A stretch of DNA of 64,000 nucleotides, from assembly GCA_037576215.1 (NCBI GenBank), contig JBANDB010000005.1:1488001-1552000 (forward strand). Reading direction: 5' to 3'. Positions 32,364-44,638 of the stretch are shown here, piece by piece (the stretch's first letter is position 1; every line of letters begins with the position of its first letter). Origin of the DNA: Armillaria gallica. Its lineage: Eukaryota; Basidiomycota; Agaricomycetes; Agaricales; Physalacriaceae. Under the pieces are notes generated by a model. That model was not told where the DNA came from, made no database searches, and saw nothing but the letters and a program-made list of their open reading frames with translations. A program made the position numbers and the translations under genes.

Positions 32364-33425
32364 GTCGGTTTTTACGTAGCTCTCTGTGTGGCATAAATTT
32401 CGACTGTGGAAAAGGGAATTCCTTTTCCGGTAACGTCCAGATTCCTTTGTAAGGGAACAAAGGATCGCACCATTGTGAACGGCGACAGTGAGCCATCTCA
32501 CCACGCGATCGTTGTGTTCCTGCTACTGAGTATGGCTTGTATCCAATCCTGCCGGTTAAGCGATGAAAAGGGACCCGAGCTTGAAACGGTAGCTCGCAAA
32601 ATTCTATGTGCCTGTTCATAAGGGCCCGGTTGGAGTATATTCTTCATCTACCGCCATCCAACGTCCTATCTTTCAGTCCGCAGATTGAGGCTACAAAAAA
32701 TTCCCGTAGTTGATCTTTCGCGCCATGTAAAGCATTGAAGACGCTTCGTATGAGATACCAATGCACTAAACTTTAAGGAAGGCTTTCTTATGCGTGATTC
32801 GTATTTGAGGGCCCGCTACCGTGATACAGCAATGATACGGTACTTCGTGGAAATCTTCCGTTGTTCTTTCGTACGGACTAATCAAAATGACGGTACTGCT
32901 TTCAAATAAAATGAACTCACGGATATATAGAGTCTAAGAAGTTCAGTATTGAGAATAAAGAGAGTGGGAGGACGGGAGATGAAGGATGAACGCGGAAAAC
33001 CGGCCGCCGGGCCGGAGTGCGTTAGGAATTTGAATTTTAAGGAATTCAAGCTCTTTCTTCAACCTCCAATCCACCTCGAACTCTGCTTACCGCTTCCCTC
33101 TTTGCCAGTCCATTGGATTTCACTCCTCGTCGCTATCATATCTCAAAGGCGGACGGATACATGACGGCCAAGGCTTGAATAGAACAATGGTCTTCACTAA
33201 AAGGTGACACTCAAAGTCTAGGTGTGCTATCGCTGTTTTACGCCCTTACTTTCTCGCTGACGTTATTAGTCTAGAAAGCCTCTGCTACGGGTACTGTTGC
33301 CGCTGCACTGCGTAGCCCTTGCCCTTGCCCGATCGACGTATGCTTTTATCCGGAGTAGTTTTATCGCTGACTATCTTTTGTCAGGGCTATTTCAAGGTTT
33401 AAACTAGTATACCATCTCTTTATCC
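32364..33425. other. No supported gene
   Basis: Scattered short frames only. Local GC-rich spot GGCCGCCGGGCCGG near 33003. Confidence 0.45.
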
Positions 33426-33790
33426 ATGGTCAAGGAAGTGGCAGCGTGTCCTGTGAGATGGCTTAAAGATGCGAACAGCACAGGAAGAAAATCGTTTTGC
33501 CATCATCTTGCCATACAAAGCGACACCGAATTCGATGACTTTTGGGATTACTTCAAACAAACTAAGGGTAAGTAGATGCATTCAGATTGGTGTAATTCGT
33601 CTGACTGAAGTTTACTCAAAAACACGCACTGTATCTATCACGTTGAATTGGAATTCGCTGCCGAGGTGTAACTGTCCGCAAAGGACTATGAAGTTGCCCT
33701 GGTGGACCACGTTTTGAAGGAGCCTTTGAAAATCGTCCTACATGGGATGATGAAATGGTGGTTCACTCATGGAAATAATGGTTACCTGAA
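33426..33790 (+). pseudogene. Damaged gene fragment, unknown family
   Basis: From ATG at 33426 the frame reads MVKEVAACPVRWLKDANS and SDTEFDDFWDYFKQTK, then meets a good donor (GTAAGT at 33568) and acceptor (CTGACTGAAG, 33610). The most protein-like continuation is LLKNTHCIYHVELEFAAEV, then LSAKDYEVALVDHVLKEPLK. It is one base out of phase with exon 1 and interrupted by TAA near 33670. It looks like a small unknown gene with a frameshift and a stop. Short minus-strand frames at 33738-33961 overlap its end and are not called. Confidence 0.35.
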
Positions 33791-34095
33791 GGTCTTCGGC
33801 GTTTTCCGCGTGTTCTAGCAATGCCGCTATGAGAGATCGAATTTTCTGATCCACGAGCCTTGGCCTAGCCTCGCTGACATCAGGTCGGAAATATGTGTCT
33901 GGAGCTGTTCGGGTGCAACGACCCAACCAGGAGGAAAATTCTGCACCAGGATTGTGGACATCGTAAGTGGAATATAGGAGTATAGAGCTGAAACGAAGAT
34001 AATTGACATTTGAAAAACTGGACGTTCATTTCCAATATCATCACACGTGCCCTGCCTGTCGGAATATCTTTCAGATTTCTTCGTTTCTTACCATC

Positions 34096-35759
34096 ATGGC
34101 ATCCCGTACGGAACCCGACCTCATCTCGAAAGGCAACAGCGATCCCATTATAACTGGCCAAGACGAACTTCTGATATGGGCAAACCGCAAACCGGACACG
34201 ACGGAAGAACACATTGACGCGATTAATACCGCTATAGCGGTCTACGTGAAGGCACGGGTGCAGCTGGAGTCCGATAGATCAATGGCGCAGTGGAACCTGG
34301 TTAACAACACTCAGGTCTGCCAACTCTATGCCAATCATTCGTCATTTCTAATAGACTACTGCAGCATTCCATTACCAGAGCTTGCGGCTTTGTTGAGAAT
34401 GCGAAAGTAGTACAAGGGAGAGCTCTCTGGGAAATGCCGTCGGAACCGTTAGTCTCCATAGGTATCCCTGAACCTGGAGATGTAGAAAAATCGGCGGTGC
34501 GAGGTTCGAACGGAGAGCCTAAACGGAAGAAGAAAAAGCCTGTTCCATGTTCAATTAATGCTGGAGCTTCGGTATGTATTGTCTCGTCACTTCCGCCGTA
34601 TGCACTCTGACAGGTAAACCGACAGTCTACAAAACCTCATACGTCGGGGAGAAGAGACATGGATCATTCAAAATCAAAGGTTCCAGAACCCTCCGTGAGT
34701 GATATAGCGCATTCATAAGAATATCGTTAAGACGTTCCCTAGAATTTCTGTGCCGATGCCAATATACCAGAGACTGAGAAGGGCCGCGACGTCGAAAAAG
34801 ACCTGTGGAACAAGGTGTGTAGGCCTCACTCAGAATATTATGAGGTTGACCCATATCGCTGTAGTTCAAATCTCGCTTACCAATACCAGATGAACCTGGA
34901 CTTGGCCTTCTAACAGACCTACGTGATATAATCGCCGAAATGGAGGATGCAAATCAATCTAAAGCCATGGCGGAACTCAGCCACGAGCTCTGGTGCCAGC
35001 TCGTATTCTTAAACGTTCATCGTGGTCAATCTAGGACGCTAAACAAAACAAAGGTGTGCAAGATCAATATCTCAGATTGGGATTTGATACCTGTGGAAGC
35101 TGAAGAACCGGTACGTGGTTCGATTATGGACTTGGGTAATCTTCCTGACTTTAGCTTGCCCATCGAAGTGTAAAACATGCGGAACGAAGATCGCTTGTCA
35201 GTGGACGAATGACCTTGACCGGAACAAATGTCGAGAATGTCATCTCCAGGCTAAGCGCTGCGTTGGCGGTAGCAAAAAGGTCGTCGACGAATCTCGCAAA
35301 CGCAAACGAGCTTCAAAGGCGCTTCTTCCTAGCAGAAGACGACAGAAACTCGACTCGTATGAGAGTCTCGTTGATGATCAATACGACGACGACGAATTTC
35401 CTCAAGGTTCCGTACCTGTGATAAGTGTTCCCGTTACGCGACCCAAAGTCGGAAATCCCGATGTCGTGATTAGGAGCGATCACGTTATGTCGTCTCCGAC
35501 GTCGGAATTTCCCGATAAATTATCTAGGCTCACTGTAGCACCACCGAGCCCTTCTTCCGTGACAGCAAAAGCTGCTGTGACTGAACCCGAATCCAGTGAA
35601 CTTGGAAACTCGCCGTCCGGAGCGATGCTTTCGACGCTCATAGAGGAGTTGGTGCGAAAAGAGTGTAAAAAGGAGAGAAGCGTACTGCACGCTTTGTTGC
35701 GGGAAGAGGACAGGGCCCATAGCGAGAGGGTGCAAGCCATATTTGACAAGTATAAATAA
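34096..35759 (+). CDS. Cys-cluster, basic nuclear-type protein, six exons
   Basis: Exons 34096-34314, 34365-34571, 34614-34694, 34743-34814, 34865-35114 and 35155-35759 give 477 residues ending at TAA. After an acidic/helical N-terminal part and a basic KRKKKKP run come eight closely spaced Cys residues (CPSKCKTCGTKIAC, then KCRECHLQAKRC), a likely zinc-binding cluster, followed directly by a basic segment SRKRKRASKALLPSRRRQK typical of a nuclear signal. A Ser/Pro-rich spacer leads to a C-terminal charged helix (LIEELVRKECKKERSVL). A nucleic-acid-binding role is plausible but inferred. The fifth donor is uncertain: ending exon 5 at 35110 with an acceptor just before TGTAAAACATGC would remove the first Cys pair but keep the frame. 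Confidence 0.75.
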
Positions 35760-36074
35760 ATTAACCGTGTATGCACCGGGTATCTTACGATGGCCGGCCT
35801 TAGAGAGAAGATGGTCAGCATCCTATCCTCCTCCCGTGTTCCGTCAAATACATCAACGTCCCTTCACCCTCGAACAGGGCTGTCTCTATAAACCTCACGC
35901 GCACGCGTCAACTCTGATCGTCTGCATAATCTAAGTGAACAAAGAATTAGCGTCTTATTATACAGACTACAAGATAACCTTACCCTGAATCAAGAAAGGC
36001 ATTATAATCATGATATCTTTTCTGCAAACAGGTCAGCGTTGAGCGGGATGAACAAATATGGTACGTGCCTAATA
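35760..36074. other. Intergenic, no feature seen
   Basis: 3' flank of the Cys-cluster gene; nothing recognised before the tandem repeat. Confidence 0.45.
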
Positions 36075-37080
36075 CACGATGCGTATGTTGTTGATTACCT
36101 GGTCAAGTGGGATTAGTCGGTGAGCATCCCGAGTACTATGAGCACGTACCTCCTCCAGCCGTACCCTCTGACCAAGTTAAGCAGCCCCTAATACTCGTGT
36201 CTACGGCGGCCATATCCTTGTCATCGTCCTCTGTCCAGCTTCATGCTAAACCCCGCCGTGGTAGCGAGTGGCCATGTTGTTGATGCCGAAATCCTCTATC
36301 GCCGTTGAGACTAAAGTCAATCTAACGGAGAGTCAGCGAGAGAGCACAAAAATCCTCAGCGCACGCACCAAGCTAATAATTTCTCACTACTGGGCGGTGA
36401 TCCTTCGATGATTGCAGCTTGCCGTTGCTTCAAAATTCTTGGCTAAAGAGCGTAGGTCGGCGAAAATGGATGATTTCAAGGATACTATACGTGTACCTTG
36501 AGAGTCGGTCAGCGTGGGCGTCAGGCTGTTGACGGTTCTGGGATTGAATCCGATGAATTAAGAGGCAGAGACCTCATAGCGACCACGATGCATATGTCGT
36601 CAATATCTGGTCAAGCGGAATCCGTCAATTGAATAAGCACGCCAAGTGGAAGGGGAACGAGCACGTACCTCCTCCAGCTGCATCCTGCAACCACGCTAAA
36701 CAGTCGCCAACCCTCACGGCAATGTCAGCCACATCCTTGCCTCCTCCCACCTCCGCGGTAAAGCCCATCGCGATAACCGGTGCTCTACTGGTTGATACCG
36801 CAATCCTCCATCAACGTCGAGACCGGCGTCAAGTCTAACGGAGGGTAAGCCAGCGAGCAGGGAGTGAAGAATAGCGTAAGCACCTTGGCAACCATTTCCC
36901 ACTACATCTTCCGCGGCGGTCCTTTGATTGCTGCTTGCCATTGCGTCAAATTTCTGGGCTGAAAAGAGTGGGTTAGTGGGGACGTATAGGGACGCAAAGC
37001 TATAAATTTATATGCCTACCTTCAAAGTCGGCGCCATTACAAGGCTGTGGATGCCTCTGGGACTGAACATGAGGGACTAC
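36075..37080. repeat. Tandem duplication, two copies of about 0.5 kb
   Basis: Copy 1 (about 36075-36560) and copy 2 (about 36580-37080) match along their length with an offset of 516-520 bases. Examples are GAGCACGTACCTCCTCCAGC at 36139 and 36659, and TGATTGCxGCTTGCCxTTGC at 36409 and 36925. Both carry the same splice-like signals on the minus strand, so the unit was probably an exon-containing segment. They differ at about a quarter or more of positions, so the duplication is not recent. Confidence 0.8.
36585..37037 (-). pseudogene. Gene remnant in tandem copy 2
   Basis: On the minus strand, coherent pieces are FDAMASSNQRTAAEDVVG; then, after a GTGCTTAC..CCGTTAG intron, LTPVSTLMEDCGINQ; and, in another frame, GFTAEVGGGKDVADIAV then CLAWLQDAAGG before a GTACGTG donor. 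A stop (TAG) and a frame change separate the last two. In copy 1 the equivalent pieces are further decayed (LTLVSTAIEDFGIN, RGCLTWSEGTAGG). The family was not recognised. Confidence 0.4.
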
Positions 37081-40000
37081 AAGGCGGACATTCCCTACCG
37101 TCGCTGTAAAGAAAATGTTAGTGAAAACAACAACATCGACAAGAAACCATACTCCAAGCCTTGACGAGGCGCCGCCGAGCTCAATACTGCAAAATAGAAT
37201 CTATCAGAGAACAACTTCGCAGAACGAGGCACAAAGAACCTACTGCATGCTCGACGACATAGTGGTCGTGGATGAAAATAATATCAGCGAACAGATCCCA
37301 AAAGAGATCTGATGGCGGTCAAGGGACTCTAAGCTTGTGAACCGACGCGTACGGCTCAAAGCCCCGAGGATGGGGACAAACCCCGCGGGAATAAGACGAG
37401 ACCATCGCGGAGGTCATTGAGGAAGACGGTATGGGAGACAAAATGAGAGGATGAGAGAGGAAAAGTGGGGAAGAGGAGGGAATCACCTCGTATTTAAGGA
37501 TTTCAGGATGCGGATGGAACACCCGGACTGGAGAATATGTCTCCGGTTGCCTGACAGATGTCCGAGTGTAGGATTTAAAATTTCGAGTCGTCTAGAAATC
37601 GGAAGTTACCAAGTCTGATGCGAGGTATAGGCGATTTTGAAGATGATGACGACTTTATTACGGCGGTCATCGCTAAATCCGGGAAAAAGTAATATGTCAT
37701 TACATGGATTGCAATTGGTCATCAGGGCGACAGTTACGCACAAGGCATTGTATGACATTACAATAAGGGTCGTCATCCTCATTCCAGATTATGAACTGTG
37801 TACCGTCTTACGAGTAGATTATGCTGTAGTAGAAGAATTAAGTTGAAGTTGCGAGATATGCATAAGTATCTCTCTTGACTCCTAAGTCCTTGTATAATTC
37901 AAATAAGCATCACACACTTGTTAGCATGATTAATAAACGTTATTGGTCCACCGGTGTTATCCTGGACTGCTTATGTCCTAGAAGCTAGAAGGCGCAACGG
38001 CGGCACTGGCACATCTTCCTGAAAATTTCGTTGACCAAAGCATGACTAGTGGCACTCAACTGACACTGCCAGGGACATACTTAACTAAGCTCTTCATGAT
38101 TCCTGTAGATGACATGGTCGCCAAACCATGATTATCGTTCCCAGAGGAGGAAAGTTCGGACTTATATAAATTCGAGTTTCATGCGGAGCGGCCGCAACCA
38201 GCCGATAGCACGCAATCCGCAATCGATCACTCACGTGTTTGTTTGTTGATAGCGACTCGGGTCCGTTCATTGCTTTCTGTCTCTTCCCATCATCCCTCGC
38301 GGTGCTGTCAACATCGATGATACCGTCAAGACACAAGAGCAACCCAAACCGCCTTTCAGTTCAGGAGGACCGTATATGAAAGCCATACCTAGGACGAGGA
38401 TGAACAGATCGAGCTGGCACCCGGGTCAATGTTTTCTAGGATTCAGTGTCCAACAAAGATCTTTTACGATACTACTAGACTGAGGCTGTTGGCTATGGGT
38501 GCTCTGATACTCGACTGGGCTCGACTGGCTGCTGGTCTTCGCTGTCTTATCTTGTATTGTCGGGCTCTACGCAGCTTTTTCTTTTAACATTTTTGGGATG
38601 CCGGGTACGTGCTTTCGTTTTCGTAGTCCATGGCTATTGCTGAGCATACACCATGTAGGTGCCGTATTGCGTTCAACGACGGGATGTGTTATCTTAGGGG
38701 ACCATGGAGCATCAACGCTTCGAGATTGTCATTGCGTCTGTTCCCAGGGTAGGCGGAGATGATTCGGTGTTCATGTACTCGGAACATGTCCTGTACAGTT
38801 CGACTAGATAGATAATATATTGGTTAACATACTCTTTCGATGCCTGAACAGTCTGTAATATGCAAGGAAATAAGGAGGATGCTTCTGCTTATTGGTGAGG
38901 GCTTGTGAGCTATTATCATGTCAAGTAATCCCTGTAATGCGATGTAAGGATGCTGATAGATTATACGGATTATCAAATTTGACCTATCCATATATGCTTA
39001 AGTGAGCGAAGCTGTAATATGATTTCACATCATACCGATCACTGGACCTTGTACCGAGGATATTGAGGTTGTAAAGCTTTATGGACTTTTCCCGGATTTA
39101 GCGATGGTCCATCTTCAGGCGCATTTCGCCGTCGGCAATCAAATCACTGATGCCGGCGGCTACGCGTGTCTCTCTTACTTCCATGATCTCGAGTACCTCG
39201 TCAATGGCGCAGCGAGGCCATGGTGACCTCTTTTTCTCACACACTCTCAATGCCACCATACTCGGACTACGTGGTGGTGGACCCATTCTCTCTAATCTTC
39301 GGTACTCCTGGACAACAGCTGACTGGCTACATCAAGGCTATGGCATAGGATCTGTCACTCGTGTAGTAAGACCTTCAGGCGCGATAATGATTATGTCAAC
39401 AACGGTAAACCTAAGCGTATGGGTTTTTGATGGCTTTTATCTCTTTCCCCTTCAGCTGACATGTAAGTTTAGCTCTCTACCAATTCCTCGACACGCATAT
39501 ATGGGGAGAGTTCCCTATAATGCTACAACTTCAACAGCGTCTACGCCAAGGCCGAATACCACCATGCTCAGGGATGGTTGCGTGCCATCGTGCTTAGAGA
39601 TGGCTCAAAGACGTGAGCAGCGCGGGAAGTAGATCGTGAGTAATTGAATTTTCTTCTCGCTGACTTTCCTCACCATTCGGCCAGACGATTATAACGTCGC
39701 AGTCATCTCGCCAGAATGATTAGCATGTACGGTAGCCGGTCTATATCACAGACTGTTGGAAGTTTAAGCATCGACGCACTGGTTATGTCTATGTTTTATA
39801 TCGACAAGCCTGGTCGTGCGGCAGTGGGTGAGCTGGTCCCGCCTTTTTGTAAGTGTCCTCTTTTCGTCGTGTGCACCTTCTTACCCATGAAATCAATATC
39901 GCGTCCATTCTCTCCATGGCTTCGTATTGTCGGATCAATTTCAGCTATCAGAAGCCCGTCGCCAACAGCCAATGCTTTCCAGGTTGCCGGATTTGGGAAG

Positions 40001-40480
40001 GTTACGACCGCGACGCTGCATATTTGTTCTCGTTAGTCACATTGACATCACAACGTGGGTCGCAGCTCGTGAGCCCGGCCTGAGGTTCGGATAAGGATCT
40101 TCTTATCATGCATGCAGATGTCGTGAGCCATCTCGCAATCTACTGATGCCCGAAGTCTAATTTGCCAAAGACAATAGGACCACCCATTAAGGCGGAGGAG
40201 CATCGTTAGGTACGCCGCCAATGATTCTTTGCATGCTCCGCTTACGTCTCATCTTTAGTCTTGAAGTCAAACACGGTTGACAATGCCAAGTTCGTTGGCT
40301 GTTTCATTTTGCTTTGTCGTCGTCATTCTGACTTTGTACTGCCTTAAGAAGCGCACAATGTCACACGAAGGCAGTCTCTTTTTCCGCAGCACAGCGCTTA
40401 ATTTTGAGTAGCGCCGTCTGGACGGGATCCCGAACATCTGTTTTCTTCCTCGTCGGTTCGAGAAGCTCACACCAATGTGT
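37081..40480. other. Gene-poor region
   Basis: No gene is supported. Frames at 38094-38342 (minus) and 39098-39632 (both strands) are short, overlap on opposite strands and show no domain. A 43-codon plus-strand frame from ATG at 39103 has protein-like composition but no partner exons. Confidence 0.4.
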
Positions 40481-41570
40481 TGCGATCTGTGTGTCTGTGT
40501 TCGTGTCTGAGCTTCTCTCCTTCTCTCTCTGTCTTTCTCCTTCCGGTCTGCCTTTCCTAGCCTCGCTCCCTTCAACAGGTTATGGGCCCCGGTAGTCCAC
40601 TGTGCCCTGGCTTATTTCCTCATCTTTCTTCATTATCCAACACCACCATCCATCATCTTATGGGTTCATCAGCATTATCTTATCATCCCTCCTGCTATCA
40701 AATCAGCATCATTACTCCCTCGTCATACATCATTTCCCCGCTTTTCCGCAGCTGTTTGAGGTCAAGATTCTCCGGCTTTGTCCCGCTATCATCACAGCAT
40801 CTCGGTATCACCATCCCTTCATTCTGCTGGTCCATCATGCCTTTACGGTCACCACGATGGGTTCTGTCCCGGTTTCCATGCCCCTAGCTCTGTCTAGCTG
40901 GCTACGTACCAGACCACTTCATGCCTCTGCGCATACCTCTTCCTGTTGGGGTGCCATTGCCACCATTGGCTAATCGTTATCGCTACTCGACCGTCCACCA
41001 ATCGTTGGCCCATGTCGTGCCTAGTGCCACCTTTGCCCGTTGTGATAATCAATGCTTCAATGCTTGGTTTCTCACTCTTCAACTCCCTTGTGTGGGAACT
41101 ATCGTTTGGATGGGAGTATTCATTTGGGTGGAAGTCTCGAGTGGGTGGGAGATGCTCCATATTATTGAGTTGGTTGTTTCCTCTTGGTCGGAGATTGATG
41201 TTCTTTTGGTTTCTTTATTTGTGAGGTCTCTTTCTTCTTTTCTTCTTTTCGGCTTTGGGATCCTTTTACCTCCTTTTATTCGGTGGGAGCTTTTACATCA
41301 TCCTTTTATTTTCCATCAACGGGAGGTCTCGTTTCTTTCTTTCTATCCCTTTGTCCTCCAGACCTCACATGGTGGGAGTGTTGCGATCTGGTGTTGCTCG
41401 GTCAGTTCGGACCGATGGGAAGCCCTAGGTACATACGTACGTACAGTAGTCACGTCATTATGTACCTTGCCAGCTGTACCGTTCCTTAACCCGTATCGCG
41501 TTGTCGTCTCCGCGGATCTGTGTCTGTGTCTGTGTCTGAGGCCCGGTGAGGGCTTAGTACTCATCTAGGA
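40481..41570. repeat. Pyrimidine-rich low-complexity tract with TGTGTC repeats
   Basis: The plus strand is strongly enriched in C and T. It is bounded by short TGTGTC-type repeats (about 40486-40510 and 41519-41538), both preceded by GATCTG and followed by TGAG. The composition leaves long open frames on the plus strand (up to 215 codons at 40921-41568) that are not treated as genes. Confidence 0.5.
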
Positions 41571-42883
41571 GCTCGGGATCCGATGTCTCTCAACCTTCTT
41601 CTCCTTCTCTGTCGCTATTATGCTGCTTCTTCAGCTTGCCCCATGGCATAGCCTTCCATTTCCTTCAACACAATGAAGTGCCTATGCCAAAGACATCGAC
41701 GACATTGTGTGCAATGCTCTGTACGCACGGGCGAAGGCAACAAATGGTGAGCCCACATGTACCAGTCCTATCATTTGTTTTGACTCCGTCTGATGTACCA
41801 ACTCGGCTTCCTGCAGATTCGCTCCATCCATTCAGTCAGATATTTAATCAATGATTTTATTTCCATCGACGACGTTGTTGCCGTGCTGGCTTCTAGATGG
41901 ACGGCGACGGAGGTAAGAAGGCATCACCAAGCAGACAAGAAAGGTTCGTTTCAGGTTAGGTTATCCTCTGCTATACCATTCACTCATTTGCCTTTATGCT
42001 CCAGAGCAGTCTCAAGCCTTTGTTCACTGAAACCTCAGCACGTACAGACGTGTTGCATTCTTTTCGCATGGAGTCCAGGCCGCCGGGCTGCCGAGGTCGT
42101 TGCTCTACCTGGCGCGTGTCAGACGGTAAGATGATGTCATTCCCGTACGTCACGGTATGGTACCCAGTAATCCTTTGCTAACTATTATCAAAGAAGGATC
42201 GTTGTGGTATCATCTCAGGGACAGTGATTACTGGATATGCGGAAAAGTCGACTCAGTATTCAATTCTAGCTCACCATCAGCAGTGCTCAAAATGAATCTG
42301 TTTTGCATCGTGCTCGTACGTGACTCTAATCATACGGTCTCTCATCGTTGACTTACACCCGCTTTTAGAGTCAGCGCTGTTGTTCTGCCAAGATAATTTG
42401 ACGCTGAGACGGTGACGAGTCATGTCCATAATACCTCCTCCGAGTGCGCAGTAATTGGCCTCCCTACTCGAGCTTCTGGAGGTACATGTATCACAGGGAT
42501 TCGTTTCTATATCTGGTGCTGAATCTAGCTGAGAATTGATTCTTTTTTTCATCATGATAACGACAGTACTACCTCTTTTTACTCATCTGTATCAATGTAC
42601 CAACGTCTCTCACTTCTACAGTCTCGCTCAATTCGTGTGTAGTCTTTTGCAAGATAGGGACTTCGATATGAGACTGTCTCGCGGGCAGGAACATCTCAAC
42701 TGAGATACAGCTGCACCCTATTCTTCCCTGTACCATCACCATCTCCTATTAGAACTGCGTATTCCTTCCTCGCACCTCCCTTCGTCTTCTTTCTCAGTCT
42801 ACCTGATTTTTCAATTCGCACCTACCTGCTAGCAACAGTGAAACGAGACCCTTCCACGGAACGTAGATTCAATCAAACTCGAG
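41571..42883. other. No supported gene; promoter side of F-box paralogue 3
   Basis: No coherent gene. The last about 150 bases are C/T-rich and probably contain the promoter and first leader exon of the gene at 42980. Confidence 0.45.
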
Positions 42884-42930
42884 GTATGTGCTAGGTGCAT
42901 CCAAGCATATGTCTTTCCTCTGACTTACAG
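42884..42930 (+). other. Leader intron of F-box paralogue 3
   Basis: Donor GTATGTG after AATCAAACTCGAG, branch and acceptor CTGACTTACAG. It matches the leader intron of paralogue 2 in position and flanks, 50 bases before the ATG. Confidence 0.6.
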
Positions 42931-42979
42931 CTAGAGCCCAGGTTTCTTTTCGCCTCGTTGTCAGCCTCTCGATAACACG

Positions 42980-44638
42980 ATGCAACACTATAACGTGGAT
43001 ACGGGGATCCTTCCACTCCTTCGTGCAGGCGTCTCGTCTCTGGACCTGGACCCCTTAACCATCGATTCTACGAATAGCGAGATACAACTTCTTGATACCG
43101 AAGCGCAAACTCGTGCGAAGGAAATCGCTAAGATCCAATCAGATTTACGGCGTCTCCAACAGGAATATGAAGACATCGTAGCAGATCTCCGTTGCAAACA
43201 ATCCCTATTATCCCCCATCCGGCGCCTGCCATCTGATATGCTGCTGCATATCTTTAGTCTGGCAGCTGGTGATAGTGAACTCTGCTTGTCGTCACCTTTG
43301 TTCATCTTTCGCAGCGTCTGCTATACATGGAGGGTCCTTGTACTATCATCGCCGACCCTTTGGTCTAAGGTTAATATTGCAATACCCAAATCGTTCTGGG
43401 ACACCAGTACAGCATACAAGATGAATACCCGCACCCCCCTTGACACGGCCTTCTGCCTTTCGGGAAATTGTCCTATCAGTATGTCAATCAAGGACTCTGA
43501 TGACGCTCACAAGGCATGGGCATCCATGACAATGATGAGAGAATGCGTCGCTCCTACATCGGATCGGTGGAAATCCCTCTATCTGCACGTCCAAAATCCA
43601 ACAAGCATCCATAGTCTTTCAAACATCTCTGGACGCCTCCCACTATTAGAAAGCTTGGATTTCGCTTTTTATAATCAACCACGAAAGGGTTTTGATGAAG
43701 CCTTTTCCCGACTTTTTTGTTCCGTTCCTTTACTACGCACCGTGAGAATTTCCGGCGACGTCTTTTGCGAATTATCGCTCCCTCTCCATCAGCTCACTAG
43801 CATCCATCTCGACCTCGAGCACCAGCAGTTTGGACCATCCTTGTTCTATGACTGTATATCACGAGGGAAGGAATTGCGTTCTCTCACATTCTATACAAGG
43901 CATTACAGTCCTCCCGGCATGCAGCCATTGTCAGAACCCTTACCCGAAATAACCCGTCCAAATATCCGACGACTTTCGCTGAAATACGATATTCCTCCAA
44001 GCCTGAAGTACTGTACATTTCCTCAGATGGAGCAACTGACTCTGTTCAGTGGTTTTGAAGAACGGGAATCAGCACCTATTATATCTGCAGATGAACTTGC
44101 GGTGGTCTTTGAATGTCTGAAGCGTTCGACGAACCGTCTTCGATCCTTCGCCGTGTACAGGCCTATGCCCTTCCCGGCTTTTAACCGCATCGCCGTGGGA
44201 CTCTTTACGTCCCTCACAGATCTCGTCATTGCTGTCAACGCAGAGACATCAACCGAAATAATTCAGAGATTAGCGGAATCCTCCTTCATCCCATGCCTTC
44301 AGCACCTCTCATTGCACATCTGCCTTCCGATAATATCGTTATTCAAAGACGATTCCCTACGCGCCATGTCTATAATCCGGCGCAGGTATGGGCTGAAATC
44401 GTTGGCCTTGACAATCCTATCCTCTAACTGCTTGAGGTACTTTGGCTGGCCCATTATGTTTGACTGGTCCCGCCATTTGTTGAATTTTTATAAGCTGAAG
44501 GAAGCTGGATTGGCCGTGACTTTTTTACTAGACAAAAGAGACTTCTTTGGTGATACTGAAGCAGTTGATGAGCTTACGACATGGCTCAAGGACTGGAACA
44601 GTCCACAAATACATGTCACGTTGAATGACTTGTACTAG
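42980..44638 (+). CDS. F-box protein, paralogue 3
   Basis: A single exon of 552 codons from ATG at 42980. Order as in its paralogues: N-terminal heptad helix (IQLLDTEAQTRAKEIAKIQ), F-box at about residues 75-125 (IRRLPSDMLLHIFSLA, SVCYTWRVLVLSSPTLWS), then an irregular leucine-rich region to the C terminus. The expected role is substrate recognition in an SCF ubiquitin ligase. It is closest to the gene at 26735-28339, with which it shares the leader intron and the LSSPxFIFRSVCYTW block. An intact dioxygenase follows 2.5 kb downstream on the same strand. Confidence 0.92.
   Translation: MQHYNVDTGILPLLRAGVSSLDLDPLTIDSTNSEIQLLDTEAQTRAKEIAKIQSDLRRLQQEYEDIVADLRCKQSLLSPIRRLPSDMLLHIFSLAAGDSELCLSSPLFIFRSVCYTWRVLVLSSPTLWSKVNIAIPKSFWDTSTAYKMNTRTPLDTAFCLSGNCPISMSIKDSDDAHKAWASMTMMRECVAPTSDRWKSLYLHVQNPTSIHSLSNISGRLPLLESLDFAFYNQPRKGFDEAFSRLFCSVPLLRTVRISGDVFCELSLPLHQLTSIHLDLEHQQFGPSLFYDCISRGKELRSLTFYTRHYSPPGMQPLSEPLPEITRPNIRRLSLKYDIPPSLKYCTFPQMEQLTLFSGFEERESAPIISADELAVVFECLKRSTNRLRSFAVYRPMPFPAFNRIAVGLFTSLTDLVIAVNAETSTEIIQRLAESSFIPCLQHLSLHICLPIISLFKDDSLRAMSIIRRRYGLKSLALTILSSNCLRYFGWPIMFDWSRHLLNFYKLKEAGLAVTFLLDKRDFFGDTEAVDELTTWLKDWNSPQIHVTLNDLY

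Noticed and set aside
39098..40083. Frames of 60-160 codons with some protein-like text
   Set aside because: Sense and antisense readings are equally plausible and no exon chain or family could be established.
40921..41568. 215-codon plus-strand open frame
   Set aside because: The strand is so pyrimidine-rich that stop codons are rare by composition; the translation is hydrophobic low-complexity text without introns, domain or start context.
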